From the NCBI RefSeq assembly GCF_004295345.1, contig NZ_CP036200.1, positions 62,001 to 126,000 on the forward strand: DNA of 64,000 nt. The letters run 5' to 3'. Below, in pieces: positions 43,238-53,813 of the stretch; positions within the stretch are counted from its first letter, which is position 1, and each line of letters begins with the position of its first letter. Both the position numbers and the translations under genes were made by a program. The notes under the pieces are model-generated. The model searched no databases. It was not told the origin of the DNA and saw only the letters and a list, made by a program, of their open reading frames with translations. Source of the DNA: Shewanella maritima (lineage in GTDB: Bacteria > Pseudomonadota > Gammaproteobacteria > Enterobacterales > Shewanellaceae).

Positions 43238-44215
43238 ATGAGCCAAGCAAGTTTAACCTCAACTCAATTTAGTGCCAGTAGCGAGCAGTCGATGGGTGAT
43301 TTATTCACGCCTTCTAAACAAGATAAGCAGTTTAAGCTGATTCTGTCACTGCTGTTATTGTGCTACCTGTTCTTCGCTGTATTAGTGCCAATGCTTGAGC
43401 AAGCTGAAATTCCAAGAGAAGTTAAAGAGCAGTTGCCACCGCAATTAGCCAAGATCATTCTTAAGGAAAAGCAACTTCCTCCACCGCCTAAACCAATAGA
43501 GCAACCCAAACCTGAGCCTGAAGAGCTTAAAAAAGAGCAAGTGAAGCCCGAGCCTAAGGAAGCAGAAAAAGAGCCACCTAAGATCCCTGTTGCCCCCTCT
43601 CGTGAACAGGCCCGCGAAAAGGCCCAGAACGCGGGGTTAGCGGCAATGAAAGATGAGCTGTTCTCTATGCGTGAAGCGTTTGAAGTCAAACCTTCAACCA
43701 CCACATTGGATAACAGTCAGGCCGATGAAGTTAAAGTTGAGCGCAAGATGATTGCTGCTGCAGCCAGTGAGCAAACTCAAAGTTTAGCTAAATCTTCAGT
43801 CACTCAAACTGTGTCTTCTGGTGAGTTAAGCACTAAAAGCACCCAACAGGTGCGTCTTGCCGAAGAAGAAGTGCTCGCACAAGCAGGCGCCGTAGCCGAG
43901 AAAGCCAAGCTTTCTAGCACTAAGGGGCAACGCTCAGAGGAAACGATACGCCGAACCTTGGAAGCAAATAAATCGCGTATGTACTCTTTGTATAACCGCG
44001 CACTTAGGAAAGATCCTATGCTCAAAGGCAAGGTTATGTTCCAAATCACTATTGAGCCAAACGGTAGCATCAGTGCGGTAAAAATTAACTCTAGCGAGTT
44101 AAACAATGCCAAGCTTGAACGTCAGTTAACGCTAGTCTTACGCAAGATTAAGTTTGCTGCAGAAGATGTCTCAGTCATGACCACGATTTGGTCAATTGAT
44201 TTCTTACCGAGTTAA
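43238..44215 (+). CDS. AgmX/PglI C-terminal-domain energy transducer
   Basis: The 325-residue TonB-like protein has a cytoplasmic N-terminus, one membrane helix (FKLILSLLLLCYLFFAVLVP, about 33-52) and a Pro/Glu/Lys-rich spacer (about 78-125). An Ala/Glu helical region follows, then a C-terminal domain about 225-325 (IRRTLEANKSRMYSLYNRAL, then GKVMFQITIEPNGSISAV). This domain matches the AgmX/PglI family named from Myxococcus gliding genes (GltG/GltJ). It probably transmits ExbBD motion across the periplasm to the TPR and barrel proteins. Last gene of the operon, before a strong terminator. Confidence 0.93.
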   Translation: MSQASLTSTQFSASSEQSMGDLFTPSKQDKQFKLILSLLLLCYLFFAVLVPMLEQAEIPREVKEQLPPQLAKIILKEKQLPPPPKPIEQPKPEPEELKKEQVKPEPKEAEKEPPKIPVAPSREQAREKAQNAGLAAMKDELFSMREAFEVKPSTTTLDNSQADEVKVERKMIAAAASEQTQSLAKSSVTQTVSSGELSTKSTQQVRLAEEEVLAQAGAVAEKAKLSSTKGQRSEETIRRTLEANKSRMYSLYNRALRKDPMLKGKVMFQITIEPNGSISAVKINSSELNNAKLERQLTLVLRKIKFAAEDVSVMTTIWSIDFLPS

Positions 44216-44247
44216 GGCAACAACGTTTGTGACGTTGGCACTCAATT

Positions 44248-44283
44248 AAAAAGGTGTTTCGCTGCAGAGTGAAACACCTTTTT
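44248..44283 (+). terminator. Terminator of the motor-complex operon
   Basis: A 13-bp stem (AAAAAGGTGTTTC / GAAACACCTTTTT) with a 10-base loop runs into a T tract, 33 bases after the AgmX-type gene. Confidence 0.92.
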
Positions 44284-44421
44284 GTTATCAGCCACCTTCA
44301 GTAGGTCGTGACCATTCGATTAGGCATTACCTATCTATTCAAGTGGTTTCCCAGAACTGGCAACTTTAGTTCAGCTAGGAGTGAGTGACATTCAAGCACA
44401 GATTGTTTTTACAACAAACAA

Positions 44422-44661
44422 TTACTTACTGCAAAAAGCGTCGAATGCTTTCTCGGTGTTTTCAAAACCCTTTTGTTCCGCTAGCTCCCATGGACGTTCA
44501 CATTGATTAGTCGCTGCGCACCAGGTGTAACCAGCAGAGCCAATACAACCATGTTCATCACGATCGCTACCGGGCATGTTCTTTGGCTCAGTTTGTGCTG
44601 CGCAGCCTATCAACAATACCGCAAATGGCAGTCCTACAAGCTTGATTAAAGTGTTTTTCAT
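44422..44661 (-). CDS. Small Cys-rich lipoprotein
   Basis: The 79-residue protein has signal peptide and lipobox LIGC (Cys19). The mature part contains GCIGSAGYTWCAATNQCERP and ends DAFCSK, giving four Cys that probably form disulfides. Similar short periplasmic lipoproteins are common in Gammaproteobacteria; their function is unclear to me. AAGGACA lies 8 bases before the ATG. It stands alone between two terminators. Confidence 0.8.
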   Translation of the reverse strand: MKNTLIKLVGLPFAVLLIGCAAQTEPKNMPGSDRDEHGCIGSAGYTWCAATNQCERPWELAEQKGFENTEKAFDAFCSK

Positions 44662-44826
44662 GGAAGTGTCCTTGCTTTAACTAAAAATCCGCTCGCCATA
44701 CACTTCGCAGGCGGAGTTAATGTAAGTATTGTTTTAATCCTAGTTGACATAGCATCACTAAGAAATATTTAAGGCATTAGTATTAAACGAAAAACGCTAG
44801 GCTAAGGATTTAAACTAAATAGACAT

Positions 44827-44855
44827 AAAAAACCTAGCGAAGTGCTAGGTTTTTT
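44827..44855 (-). terminator. Bidirectional-type terminator after fadH
   Basis: A stem AAAAAACCTAGC / GCTAGGTTTTTT with a 5-base GAAGT loop lies 26 bases past the fadH stop. It has A and T runs on the two sides, so it can terminate either strand. Confidence 0.88.
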
Positions 44856-44880
44856 ATATTTGACGTTGAGCGACTAAAGG

Positions 44881-46896
<2,016 letters not shown>

Positions 46897-47059
46897 TCAA
46901 ACATCCTTTTTAAACAAGTGATTTAAACCAGCATACCTTTTCAGTTAAACAACGGCAATCCCTGGCAAAGCAGATTGTTAAAATCCTTTACAATTCAATT
47001 AACCATTTAACTTTGAATTCGGTTAGCATAAGCACATTAGATTGTTACAGGAGTAGCTA

Positions 47060-48904
47060 ATGGCTGATAAACCGTCATTTTTAAAGAAGATGTTTACCCT
47101 CATTGGTAAAGTCATTAATGGCATTCGTCTAGTTATTGTTAATTTGGTTTTCTTTTCCGTATTAGCGATTATTTTCGTGGCCTTAATGGTTGGCGAAGAT
47201 GAGATCATTGTTGAAGATAATTCAGCGCTCGTGCTCGACTTAACCGGTCACATTGTTGACCAGAAACGCTATGTCGACCCGTTTGAAGCCATATTACAGC
47301 AAAGCAATAACAATAACCCTGATGGTGAAATCTTACTGGCTGATATTCTCTACGTTATCCAAAACGCCACCCAAGACACTCGTATTCAGGCTATCGTATT
47401 AGATCTCGCTCAGCTGCGCTCAGCTGGGATCAGCAAAATGACCGCTATCGGTGAAGCGTTAAATGAGTTTCGTGATGCTGGTAAAAAGGTGATTGCTAAA
47501 GGCAACAACTATAACCAGCAGCAATACTTTCTCGCCAGTTACGCTGATACCATTTATTTAAACCCACAAGGCAGCGTTTCGCTTGATGGTTTATCTCGTT
47601 ATCGCCTGTTTTATAAATCAGCTTTAGATAAACTTAAAATCGACATGCATGTGTTCCGAGTCGGTACATATAAGTCGGCAGTTGAACCGTTTATACGCGA
47701 CGACATGTCAGAAGATGACAAACAAGCAAGTGATCAATTACTGAGCGATCTTTGGCAAAGCTACTCACAAACTGTTGGCGCTAACCGCAACGTACCCGCT
47801 GATGACCTAGTGTTAGAGCACGAAAGGTTTATGGCTGAGCTCGATAAAGCCGATGGTGAATTTGCAGTTGTTGCGAAGAATATGCACTGGGTTGATGAGC
47901 TCGTTTCTGCTGAAGCATTTCGCAACGCGATGATCGAAATGGTCGGAGTCAGCAATGATGGTGAAAGCTACAAGCATATCGCCTTCAATGATTACCTAAA
48001 GCTTAACGCTAAGTTGCCTACCTTTGTAGAAACTGACTCAGTCGGTGTTGTTGTCGCTAAAGGTAATATTCTTAATGGTAAACAACCTGCCGGACAAATC
48101 GGTGGTGACTCAACTTCTGCGCTATTAAAGCAAGCGCGTTTTAACCCAAATATTAAAGCGGTGGTTTTGCGTGTCGATAGCCCAGGTGGCAGCGCATTTG
48201 CGTCAGAACAAATTCGCCAAGAAGTATTAGCACTTAAAGAAGCGGGTAAGCCAGTTGTTGTTAGTATGGGCTCGTACGCTGCGTCAGGCGGTTATTGGAT
48301 TTCTGCCAGCGCCGACTTTATCTACGCAACACCGACTACCCTCACCGGTTCTATCGGTATTTTCGGTATGTTTGCCACATTTGATAAAGCGCTGTCGCAC
48401 ATTGGCGTGAACTCTGACGGTGTTGCCACTTCAGAATGGGCTGGTTTAAGTGCTGCGCGCCCACTCAGTGATAACGTTAAAAGCGTAATTCAACGTCATA
48501 TTGAAAAAGGTTACCTCAACTTTATCTCGCTTGTTGCCAATGAGCGTGAAATGACACTTGAACAAGTTGACGCTATTGCACAAGGCCGAGTTTGGACAGG
48601 TAAGCGTGCACTGCAACTTGGCTTAGTTGATGAGCTAGGAGATATTGACCAAGCTGTTGCCAAGGCTGCCGAGCTTGCAAATATGGACAAGTTTGATACC
48701 AAGTTGGTTGAAGAGCCACTATCACCTGAGCAAGTATTTGTGCAGCAGCTAATGGGGGCGACAGCAGAGTTTATTCCACCAAGCTTTGTAAACAGCTCTA
48801 TTGCAAGCCAAATGCTAAATCAATTTGGCAGCGCACTTGAGCAATTTGCTATGTTTGATGACCCAAACCATGCTTACCTCTACTGTGAAGCGTGTAACTT
48901 TTAG
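47060..48904 (+). CDS. sppA: Signal peptide peptidase SppA, long (67K) type
   Basis: Inner-membrane serine protease that degrades cleaved signal peptides. The 614-residue protein has an N-terminal membrane anchor (GIRLVIVNLVFFSVLAIIFVA trimmed to about residues 18-38) and two ClpP-like domains. The catalytic Lys lies in GTYKSAVEP of the first domain and the nucleophile Ser in MGSYAASGGYWIS of the second, as in E. coli SppA. AGGAG is 6 bases before the ATG. It is followed by ansA after a terminator; sppA-ansA is also the E. coli gene order. Confidence 0.97.
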   Translation: MADKPSFLKKMFTLIGKVINGIRLVIVNLVFFSVLAIIFVALMVGEDEIIVEDNSALVLDLTGHIVDQKRYVDPFEAILQQSNNNNPDGEILLADILYVIQNATQDTRIQAIVLDLAQLRSAGISKMTAIGEALNEFRDAGKKVIAKGNNYNQQQYFLASYADTIYLNPQGSVSLDGLSRYRLFYKSALDKLKIDMHVFRVGTYKSAVEPFIRDDMSEDDKQASDQLLSDLWQSYSQTVGANRNVPADDLVLEHERFMAELDKADGEFAVVAKNMHWVDELVSAEAFRNAMIEMVGVSNDGESYKHIAFNDYLKLNAKLPTFVETDSVGVVVAKGNILNGKQPAGQIGGDSTSALLKQARFNPNIKAVVLRVDSPGGSAFASEQIRQEVLALKEAGKPVVVSMGSYAASGGYWISASADFIYATPTTLTGSIGIFGMFATFDKALSHIGVNSDGVATSEWAGLSAARPLSDNVKSVIQRHIEKGYLNFISLVANEREMTLEQVDAIAQGRVWTGKRALQLGLVDELGDIDQAVAKAAELANMDKFDTKLVEEPLSPEQVFVQQLMGATAEFIPPSFVNSSIASQMLNQFGSALEQFAMFDDPNHAYLYCEACNF

Positions 48905-48973
48905 TTTGGGTGAGCTACATACGTTTTAGCTGCATTAGTTTTCTACAAGACTAGAAAACTCACAAATCTAAAT

Positions 48974-48999
48974 AAAAGCCTGCAAACGCAGGCTTTTTT
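48974..48999 (+). terminator. Terminator between sppA and ansA
   Basis: AAAAGCCTGC / GCAGGCTTTT, a 10-bp perfect stem with an AAAC loop, followed by T residues. Confidence 0.92.
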
Positions 49000-49065
49000 A
49001 TTGGGTTAACGCTTTTTTATTCGTATACTTGCGCCATAAATCATCATAAGTAACGAATTCCCTTC

Positions 49066-50079
49066 ATGACTAAACGCTCCATCTATGTCGCTTATACCGG
49101 CGGTACAATCGGTATGCAAAAAACTGAAAATGGCTTCGCACCTGCGGCAGGCTTTTTAACTGGTTGTGTGCAATCTATGCCAGAGTTTTATCATGAAGAA
49201 ATGCCAGATTTTGTGATTCATGAATACAGCCCGCTGATCGACTCATCGAATATGGCGCCAACTGACTGGCAAATGATCGCCAACGACATTAAAGCCAATT
49301 ACGATAAATACGATGGCTTTGTTATTCTTCATGGTACTGACACTATGGCATATACTGCGTCTGCGTTGTCATTCATGTTACATGGTTTGTCTAAGCCAGT
49401 GATTGTTACCGGCTCGCAAATTCCGCTCGCGCAGCTGCGCTCTGATGGGCAAACCAACTTACTTAACTCGCTTTATATTGCGGCCAATTATCCTGTGGCT
49501 GAAGTATGCCTGTTTTTCAATAACAAGCTATTTCGCGGTAATCGTTCAACCAAAGCTCATGCTGATGGTTTTGATGCCTTCGCATCGCCAAACTTCCCAA
49601 CCCTATTGGAAGCTGGCATTAAAATCAGTCTAAAAGCAGGCAAAATAAGTACGGCAACAGCGCTGCCATTAGATGTTGTCACCATCAGCCCACAACCCAT
49701 TGGTGTGGTGACGCTTTACCCTGGTATGGCGGTGGATATTTTTAAGAATATTCTGCAGCAACCCGTTAAAGCGCTGATATTACAAACCTATGGTGTGGGT
49801 AATGCACCGCAAAACAAAGCCCTGCTAGACACACTAAAGCAAGCAGATGAGCAAGGCATTGTCATCGTCAACCTAACTCAGTGCTTTCAGGGGCAAGTTA
49901 ATATGGGCGGTTATGCGACTGGTAATGCGTTGGCGAACGCCGGAGTCATTTCAGGTGGTGATATGACGGTAGAAGCTGCGCTTGCGAAACTGCACTTTTT
50001 ACTCTCAATTAGCTTAACAAGCGAGCAGATCAAAGCCAAAATGCAGCAAAACCTGTTTGGTGAACTAAGCGTTGAGTAA
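49066..50079 (+). CDS. ansA: L-asparaginase, type I (cytoplasmic)
   Basis: Hydrolyses asparagine to aspartate and ammonia. The 337-residue protein aligns along its length with E. coli AnsA. It shows the first catalytic Thr in AYTGGTIGMQ, the second in HGTDTMAYTAS, plus TGSQIPL and FRGNRSTKAHADGFDAF. There is no signal peptide, which fits the cytoplasmic type. It follows sppA as in E. coli. Confidence 0.97.
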   Translation: MTKRSIYVAYTGGTIGMQKTENGFAPAAGFLTGCVQSMPEFYHEEMPDFVIHEYSPLIDSSNMAPTDWQMIANDIKANYDKYDGFVILHGTDTMAYTASALSFMLHGLSKPVIVTGSQIPLAQLRSDGQTNLLNSLYIAANYPVAEVCLFFNNKLFRGNRSTKAHADGFDAFASPNFPTLLEAGIKISLKAGKISTATALPLDVVTISPQPIGVVTLYPGMAVDIFKNILQQPVKALILQTYGVGNAPQNKALLDTLKQADEQGIVIVNLTQCFQGQVNMGGYATGNALANAGVISGGDMTVEAALAKLHFLLSISLTSEQIKAKMQQNLFGELSVE

Positions 50080-50132
50080 TTGAAACGCCAGCTAGGTTAA
50101 GCCTTGCTAACTCCTTTCACCCAGAAAAAATC

Positions 50133-50161
50133 AAAAAGCAATGCATTGGCATTGCTTTTTT
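50133..50161 (+). terminator. Terminator after ansA
   Basis: AAAAAGCAATGC / GCATTGCTTTTT, a 12-bp perfect stem with an ATTG loop, plus extra T. Confidence 0.93.
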
Positions 50162-50417
50162 GTTTGTACTACTCGCACCTCGACGTAGCTGAATATTCGT
50201 TTCAACTATAGCAAAGGCCTACTAACCCGATAGTGGTCGCTCTGCGAACCAACTAAGATTTACTCAACATTGCCTATGGCTTACGTCAATTTACACTTTA
50301 ATAAGCTAAAATCGCCGCACTGTTTCAAGTTAATCATCTACATTGGAACGCGTCATTTAAACGCACCAGCAATTAAACGCTACACTTACACTTCAATAAT
50401 CAATTTCGGATTCTTTA

Positions 50418-51401
50418 ATGCAAATCTCCAACAAACACTTGTTAACCTCAGCTGCATTAACGCTATTACTTAGTGGTTGCTCTCAAACTAGCCCTCGCCC
50501 GGTAAACACAGATATATCTGATTACACGGGTACAGCAAGTATTACACAAGGCCGAGCTACGACAGTAATTGATAATCTATTTCAGTGTAACAATGGTCGA
50601 AGTCGTATCGCTGGTATTGGCGAAATTACTGACAATAAAGGCTCAGTTTGGACCGTACCCGCTGAAAATCACTATACCAGTGCGTTGAAAGCGTACGATC
50701 TTTATGAGGAGTGTGCCAACATCACACCTAAAGACATTGCTAGTGTAGATGAAGACTCAATTCCCATTGTTGTCGTTGATGCGGACGGGGAAGAAATCAC
50801 AGGGTATATTTTTGCCGACAATTATTTTGAACTATACATAAATGGCAAACTTATCGCTGTCGATACTGTTCCTTTTACGCCATTTAATTCAAGTGTCGTT
50901 AAATTCAAAGTAAACAAGCCGTACACCATTGCTGTAAAGGTAGTTGATTGGGAAGAAAACCTTGGCTTAGGCACAGAAGATAACCGTGGCAAGGCATATC
51001 ATCCAGGTGACGGTGGATTTATCGCAAGTTTTAGCGATGGCACAGTCACTAACGCAGATTGGCAAGCTCAAACCTATTATACCGCGCCTATTTATGCTTT
51101 AAGTTGTTTAACTGAACTGGGTAACAAGCGTTTATCTGAATCTTGCACAGTTGAAGGCATCGATGATGGCGAAAATGCTTATGCTGCGCACTGGGCAACC
51201 CCTAATGGTTGGATGAAGCAAGACTTTGATTCAAACGATTGGCCTCAAGCTACACTTTACTCGGACGATGAAATTGGCGTGAACAATAAAAAGGCCTACA
51301 TGAACTTTATTGATAAGTTCAGCGGTGCGGGGGCAAGCTTTATTTGGTCAACCAATGTGGTATTAGATAACGAAGTACTGCTTAGATACCAAGTAAACTA
51401 G
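50418..51401 (+). CDS. Lipoprotein of unknown function
   Basis: The 327-residue protein begins with signal peptide and lipobox LLSGC (Cys21). The mature part is beta-rich and includes a NYFELYINGKLIAVD segment near 145-160, where a bound-ligand or jelly-roll domain could start. The DGGFIASFSDGTVTNADWQ and RYQV segments nearer the end look carbohydrate-binding-like. I recognise no specific family. It appears monocistronic, behind the ansA terminator. Confidence 0.75.
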   Translation: MQISNKHLLTSAALTLLLSGCSQTSPRPVNTDISDYTGTASITQGRATTVIDNLFQCNNGRSRIAGIGEITDNKGSVWTVPAENHYTSALKAYDLYEECANITPKDIASVDEDSIPIVVVDADGEEITGYIFADNYFELYINGKLIAVDTVPFTPFNSSVVKFKVNKPYTIAVKVVDWEENLGLGTEDNRGKAYHPGDGGFIASFSDGTVTNADWQAQTYYTAPIYALSCLTELGNKRLSESCTVEGIDDGENAYAAHWATPNGWMKQDFDSNDWPQATLYSDDEIGVNNKKAYMNFIDKFSGAGASFIWSTNVVLDNEVLLRYQVN

Positions 51402-51506
51402 CTTTCACTCGGCGTTTTTTCTCTAGTTCAAACAGTTATGGTTAGCCTAAACATAACTGTTTAATGAATTCGATTCTAGCACCCAGGGTAGAGTACAGTC
51501 TTACCC

Positions 51507-51842
51507 TTATGCCTTTTTAACAAACTGAGCTGTGATCATCATTTCGCCTGCACCATCAACTTTGCAGTCGAGCTGATGATCTTTAGTATCAAAAATTCGT
51601 CTTACCAGCGCTTTAGTGCCTATCTTTAATCCTTGGGAACTGCCCTTCACTTTCAAATCTTTGGCAATCGTGACCTTGTCGCCTTCGGTTAAGACAGTGC
51701 CATTAGCGTCTTTAACAATGACTAACTCTTGTTCGGCTAACTCTTGTGGGTTCCATTCATGACCACATTCAGGGCAGATTAGCTGACTTTGATCTTGATA
51801 TACATACTGGGACTGACAAACTGGGCATGGGGGTAATGACAT
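51507..51842 (-). CDS. yjdM: PhnA/YjdM-family zinc-ribbon protein
   Basis: About 111 residues from ATG 51842, the length and start (MSLPPCPVC) expected for E. coli YjdM (formerly PhnA). An earlier in-frame ATG at 51893 would add 17 atypical residues. Two Cys pairs (CPVC and CPEC, before GHEW) form a zinc ribbon. A KOW-like C-terminal domain has GDKVTIAKDLKVKG and LDCKVDGAGEMMITAQFVKK. The cellular role is not settled; it is not a phosphonoacetate hydrolase despite the old name. Confidence 0.92.
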   Translation of the reverse strand: MSLPPCPVCQSQYVYQDQSQLICPECGHEWNPQELAEQELVIVKDANGTVLTEGDKVTIAKDLKVKGSSQGLKIGTKALVRRIFDTKDHQLDCKVDGAGEMMITAQFVKKA

Positions 51843-51995
51843 AACGCACTCGTGAGGGACAACTAACAATGAATTACTTTGATACTGGCGCATACTTTAA
51901 TCATATCGAGGGTTAGTTTCAATCACAGCAATTGAATGAGCCAATTAATGCACCAGATAGAAGTTGAGATAGCTGTATAGTTGAAATAGTTGGGT

Positions 51996-52030
51996 ACAAA
52001 AAAGCCGGCGCAAATAAGCATTTGTGCCGG
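51996..52030 (-). terminator. Terminator after the prohibitin-family gene
   Basis: On the minus strand an 11-bp stem with one non-Watson-Crick pair (CCGGCACAAAT / ATTTGCGCCGG) and a GCTT loop is followed by CTTTTTTGT. Confidence 0.85.
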
Positions 52031-52057
52031 ATTTATACGGTAGACGTGTTTAAAGAA

Positions 52058-52936
52058 TTACTTTTTCTCGTCTCTTAAATCCATAATTGGCATCGCACCG
52101 TCACCTAACATGGTTGAAGGCAACTTACCGTCCCAAGCTTGCGCTTCAGTCAGCTTAACAATTAATGGATTGTTTTTAAGTGCTTTGGCTTTTGCTTCAA
52201 TCGCCTGAGCTTCAGCTTTACCTTTAAGTAAAATTGACTGCGCCTCAGCTTCAGCTACTTTCAAAATACCTTTTGCTTTTGCATCTGCAGTATTTACTGC
52301 ACGTAACGCTTCAAGGCGCTGACGCTCAAGTTTATGCTCTTCCGCGGCAGCTAAGTTCTTTTCAGTTTGCTTAATTTCAATTGAGTTAATGTACTTTTGC
52401 GGTAGCACGATATTCTCAATTTGAATGTTATCAACAATAACCGGGAATCCTTCCATCTCAGCAGCTAAACGGTGTTCAATTCCTTGAATTGCGCTGGCGC
52501 GATCCTGAATAAGCTGCTCAGCTTCAAACTGCGGGATAGTATCTTTGGTTGCTGAGCGGAAACGCGGATCAAGAATGCGTTGTTCAAACTGAGTTAAGCC
52601 GCCATATTTTTTAAATAGATCTAGCGCAGCTTCTTTATTTACCGTCCAGTTCACAGAAACTTCAACAGTAACAGGCATTTGCTCTTTGGTGCTAGATGCC
52701 ATCTTTTCGGCATTTTTACGGGTACGCACTTCGATCATCTCGACGGTTTCAATGAATGGGATTTTAAAATGTAACCCAGGGTTTTCTTGCCCTTTAGCTT
52801 CACCGAAACGTTTGATTACGCCAACATGGCCTTCAATAACAATGTAATAGGAGTTGATTACTGCAACAATAATCAATAACAGAGGTAAGAATTTGACCCA
52901 ATTTAAATTTAACGTTTTTATTTTGTCTTTAATCAA
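52058..52936 (-). CDS. Prohibitin-family (SPFH/Band 7) membrane protein
   Basis: The 292-residue protein has one N-terminal membrane helix (FLPLLLIIVAVINSYYIV, about 16-35). A Band 7/PHB domain follows (about 37-200, GHVGVIKRFGEAKG, IENIVLPQKYINSIE). A long charged coiled coil (EKNLAAAEEHKLERQRLEA onward) follows, typical of assembly into ring oligomers. It is more like prohibitins than HflC/HflK and has no HflK-like partner next to it. Likely role is membrane-domain scaffolding or protease modulation, by analogy only. Confidence 0.9.
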   Translation of the reverse strand: MIKDKIKTLNLNWVKFLPLLLIIVAVINSYYIVIEGHVGVIKRFGEAKGQENPGLHFKIPFIETVEMIEVRTRKNAEKMASSTKEQMPVTVEVSVNWTVNKEAALDLFKKYGGLTQFEQRILDPRFRSATKDTIPQFEAEQLIQDRASAIQGIEHRLAAEMEGFPVIVDNIQIENIVLPQKYINSIEIKQTEKNLAAAEEHKLERQRLEALRAVNTADAKAKGILKVAEAEAQSILLKGKAEAQAIEAKAKALKNNPLIVKLTEAQAWDGKLPSTMLGDGAMPIMDLRDEKK

Positions 52937-53124
52937 AACATATCCTTGTATACGGCATTGAATTTGCCAATTGACAGAAAATAAACAAGGATAAAGCTTA
53001 ACAAATTCAACACATTATTTGAACAATTGCATCAAATATTTGCTCATGATTTATACGTAAACGCGATTTTTAATAACTGAATGGCTAAAGTAACGGTTAT
53101 CTTGCTTCTGGAGTTCATCAATAT

Positions 53125-53157
53125 AAAAAAGCCGCTAATAACATTATTAGCGGCTTC
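53125..53157 (-). terminator. Terminator after yeaC-like gene
   Basis: Inverted repeat AGCCGCTAATAA / TTATTAGCGGCT, almost without loop. Read leftward it is followed by a TTTTT run, 32 bases past the stop codon. Confidence 0.88.
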
Positions 53158-53188
53158 GTCTATCATCATTGCAGGTTAAGTATTCGCG

Positions 53189-53470
53189 TTACAGATCTTT
53201 CTCTTTAAACGCTGCAATACTCTCGCCCTTGAATTGTTTTTTTAGCTCAGATTTAGAAAGCTCATTGATTTCGCCACCTTGAGCAATGGTGAAATGGTCT
53301 GTTTGATCCATCTTGCGTGCTTGATATAGCATCACCACTTGCAAGGTATGCTCGCGTTGCTCGTCTGTTAATACAGAGCCGTCTTCCCACTTGCCCAGTT
53401 CTGATGCTGTGCGCAGACGCTCGTATACCTCAAAAGGCATTTCATCAATAACTTGATTTAGATCCTTCAT
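53189..53470 (-). CDS. yeaC: YeaC-like DUF1315 protein
   Basis: A 93-residue cytoplasmic protein from ATG 53470, chosen because GGAAA lies about 8 bases upstream; the frame is open further. It contains MPFEVYERLRTASELGKWEDG and LTDEQREHTLQVVMLYQARK, the DUF1315 signature seen in E. coli YeaC. Function unknown. Its ATG overlaps the stop of the upstream zinc-ribbon gene (ATGA), so the two are co-translated. Confidence 0.9.
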   Translation of the reverse strand: MKDLNQVIDEMPFEVYERLRTASELGKWEDGSVLTDEQREHTLQVVMLYQARKMDQTDHFTIAQGGEINELSKSELKKQFKGESIAAFKEKDL

Positions 53471-53784
53471 ACTGATTTCCGTTTGTGGAGCACAATCCGC
53501 ACTCGAGTGATCAAATAACCAATAAAACCAATGGCAAAGCATGCACTTGAGATTATTAACTTATATCCCTGCGCAACTTCACCGCCCCAAAACCACAATA
53601 CGGCACCAAAAACGAATAAGGTCATAAAGATAAAGCTGTGATTCATCAACTTGTTGCTTTTCTCAATATGACGGATCGTGGCTTTCGACTCGCTTTCGCC
53701 CGCCATAGAGGTATGGCAGTGACTGCAAGTCTTAGCTTTATCTGAAATGCGTTTTTGACAATTTGGGCAATTAATCAATGCCAT
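53467..53784 (-). CDS. Zinc-ribbon membrane protein
   Basis: The 105-residue protein has an N-terminal zinc ribbon with two Cys pairs (CPNC at 6-9 and CSHCH near 20-24). A linker is followed by two hydrophobic helices (FIFMTLFVFGAVLWFWGG and LIISSACFAIGFIGYLI). Such small proteins are common and uncharacterised. It forms a two-gene operon with yeaC. Confidence 0.85.
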   Translation of the reverse strand: MALINCPNCQKRISDKAKTCSHCHTSMAGESESKATIRHIEKSNKLMNHSFIFMTLFVFGAVLWFWGGEVAQGYKLIISSACFAIGFIGYLITRVRIVLHKRKSV

Positions 53785-53813
53785 TGGTGTCTCCTAATAA
53801 CGACAAGGATAAC

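Noticed and set aside
43363..43704. Open frame of 113 codons on the minus strand inside the AgmX-type gene
   Set aside because: It is the reverse shadow of the Pro/Lys/Glu-rich spacer. Its Gly/Ser-rich composition, lack of a ribosome-binding site and position within a strong coding gene argue against it.
40057..44215. Ordinary TonB-ExbB-ExbD iron-uptake system
   Set aside because: No TonB-dependent receptor is present, the transducer carries an AgmX/PglI-type C-terminus, two different ExbD proteins are encoded, and large TPR proteins are co-transcribed.
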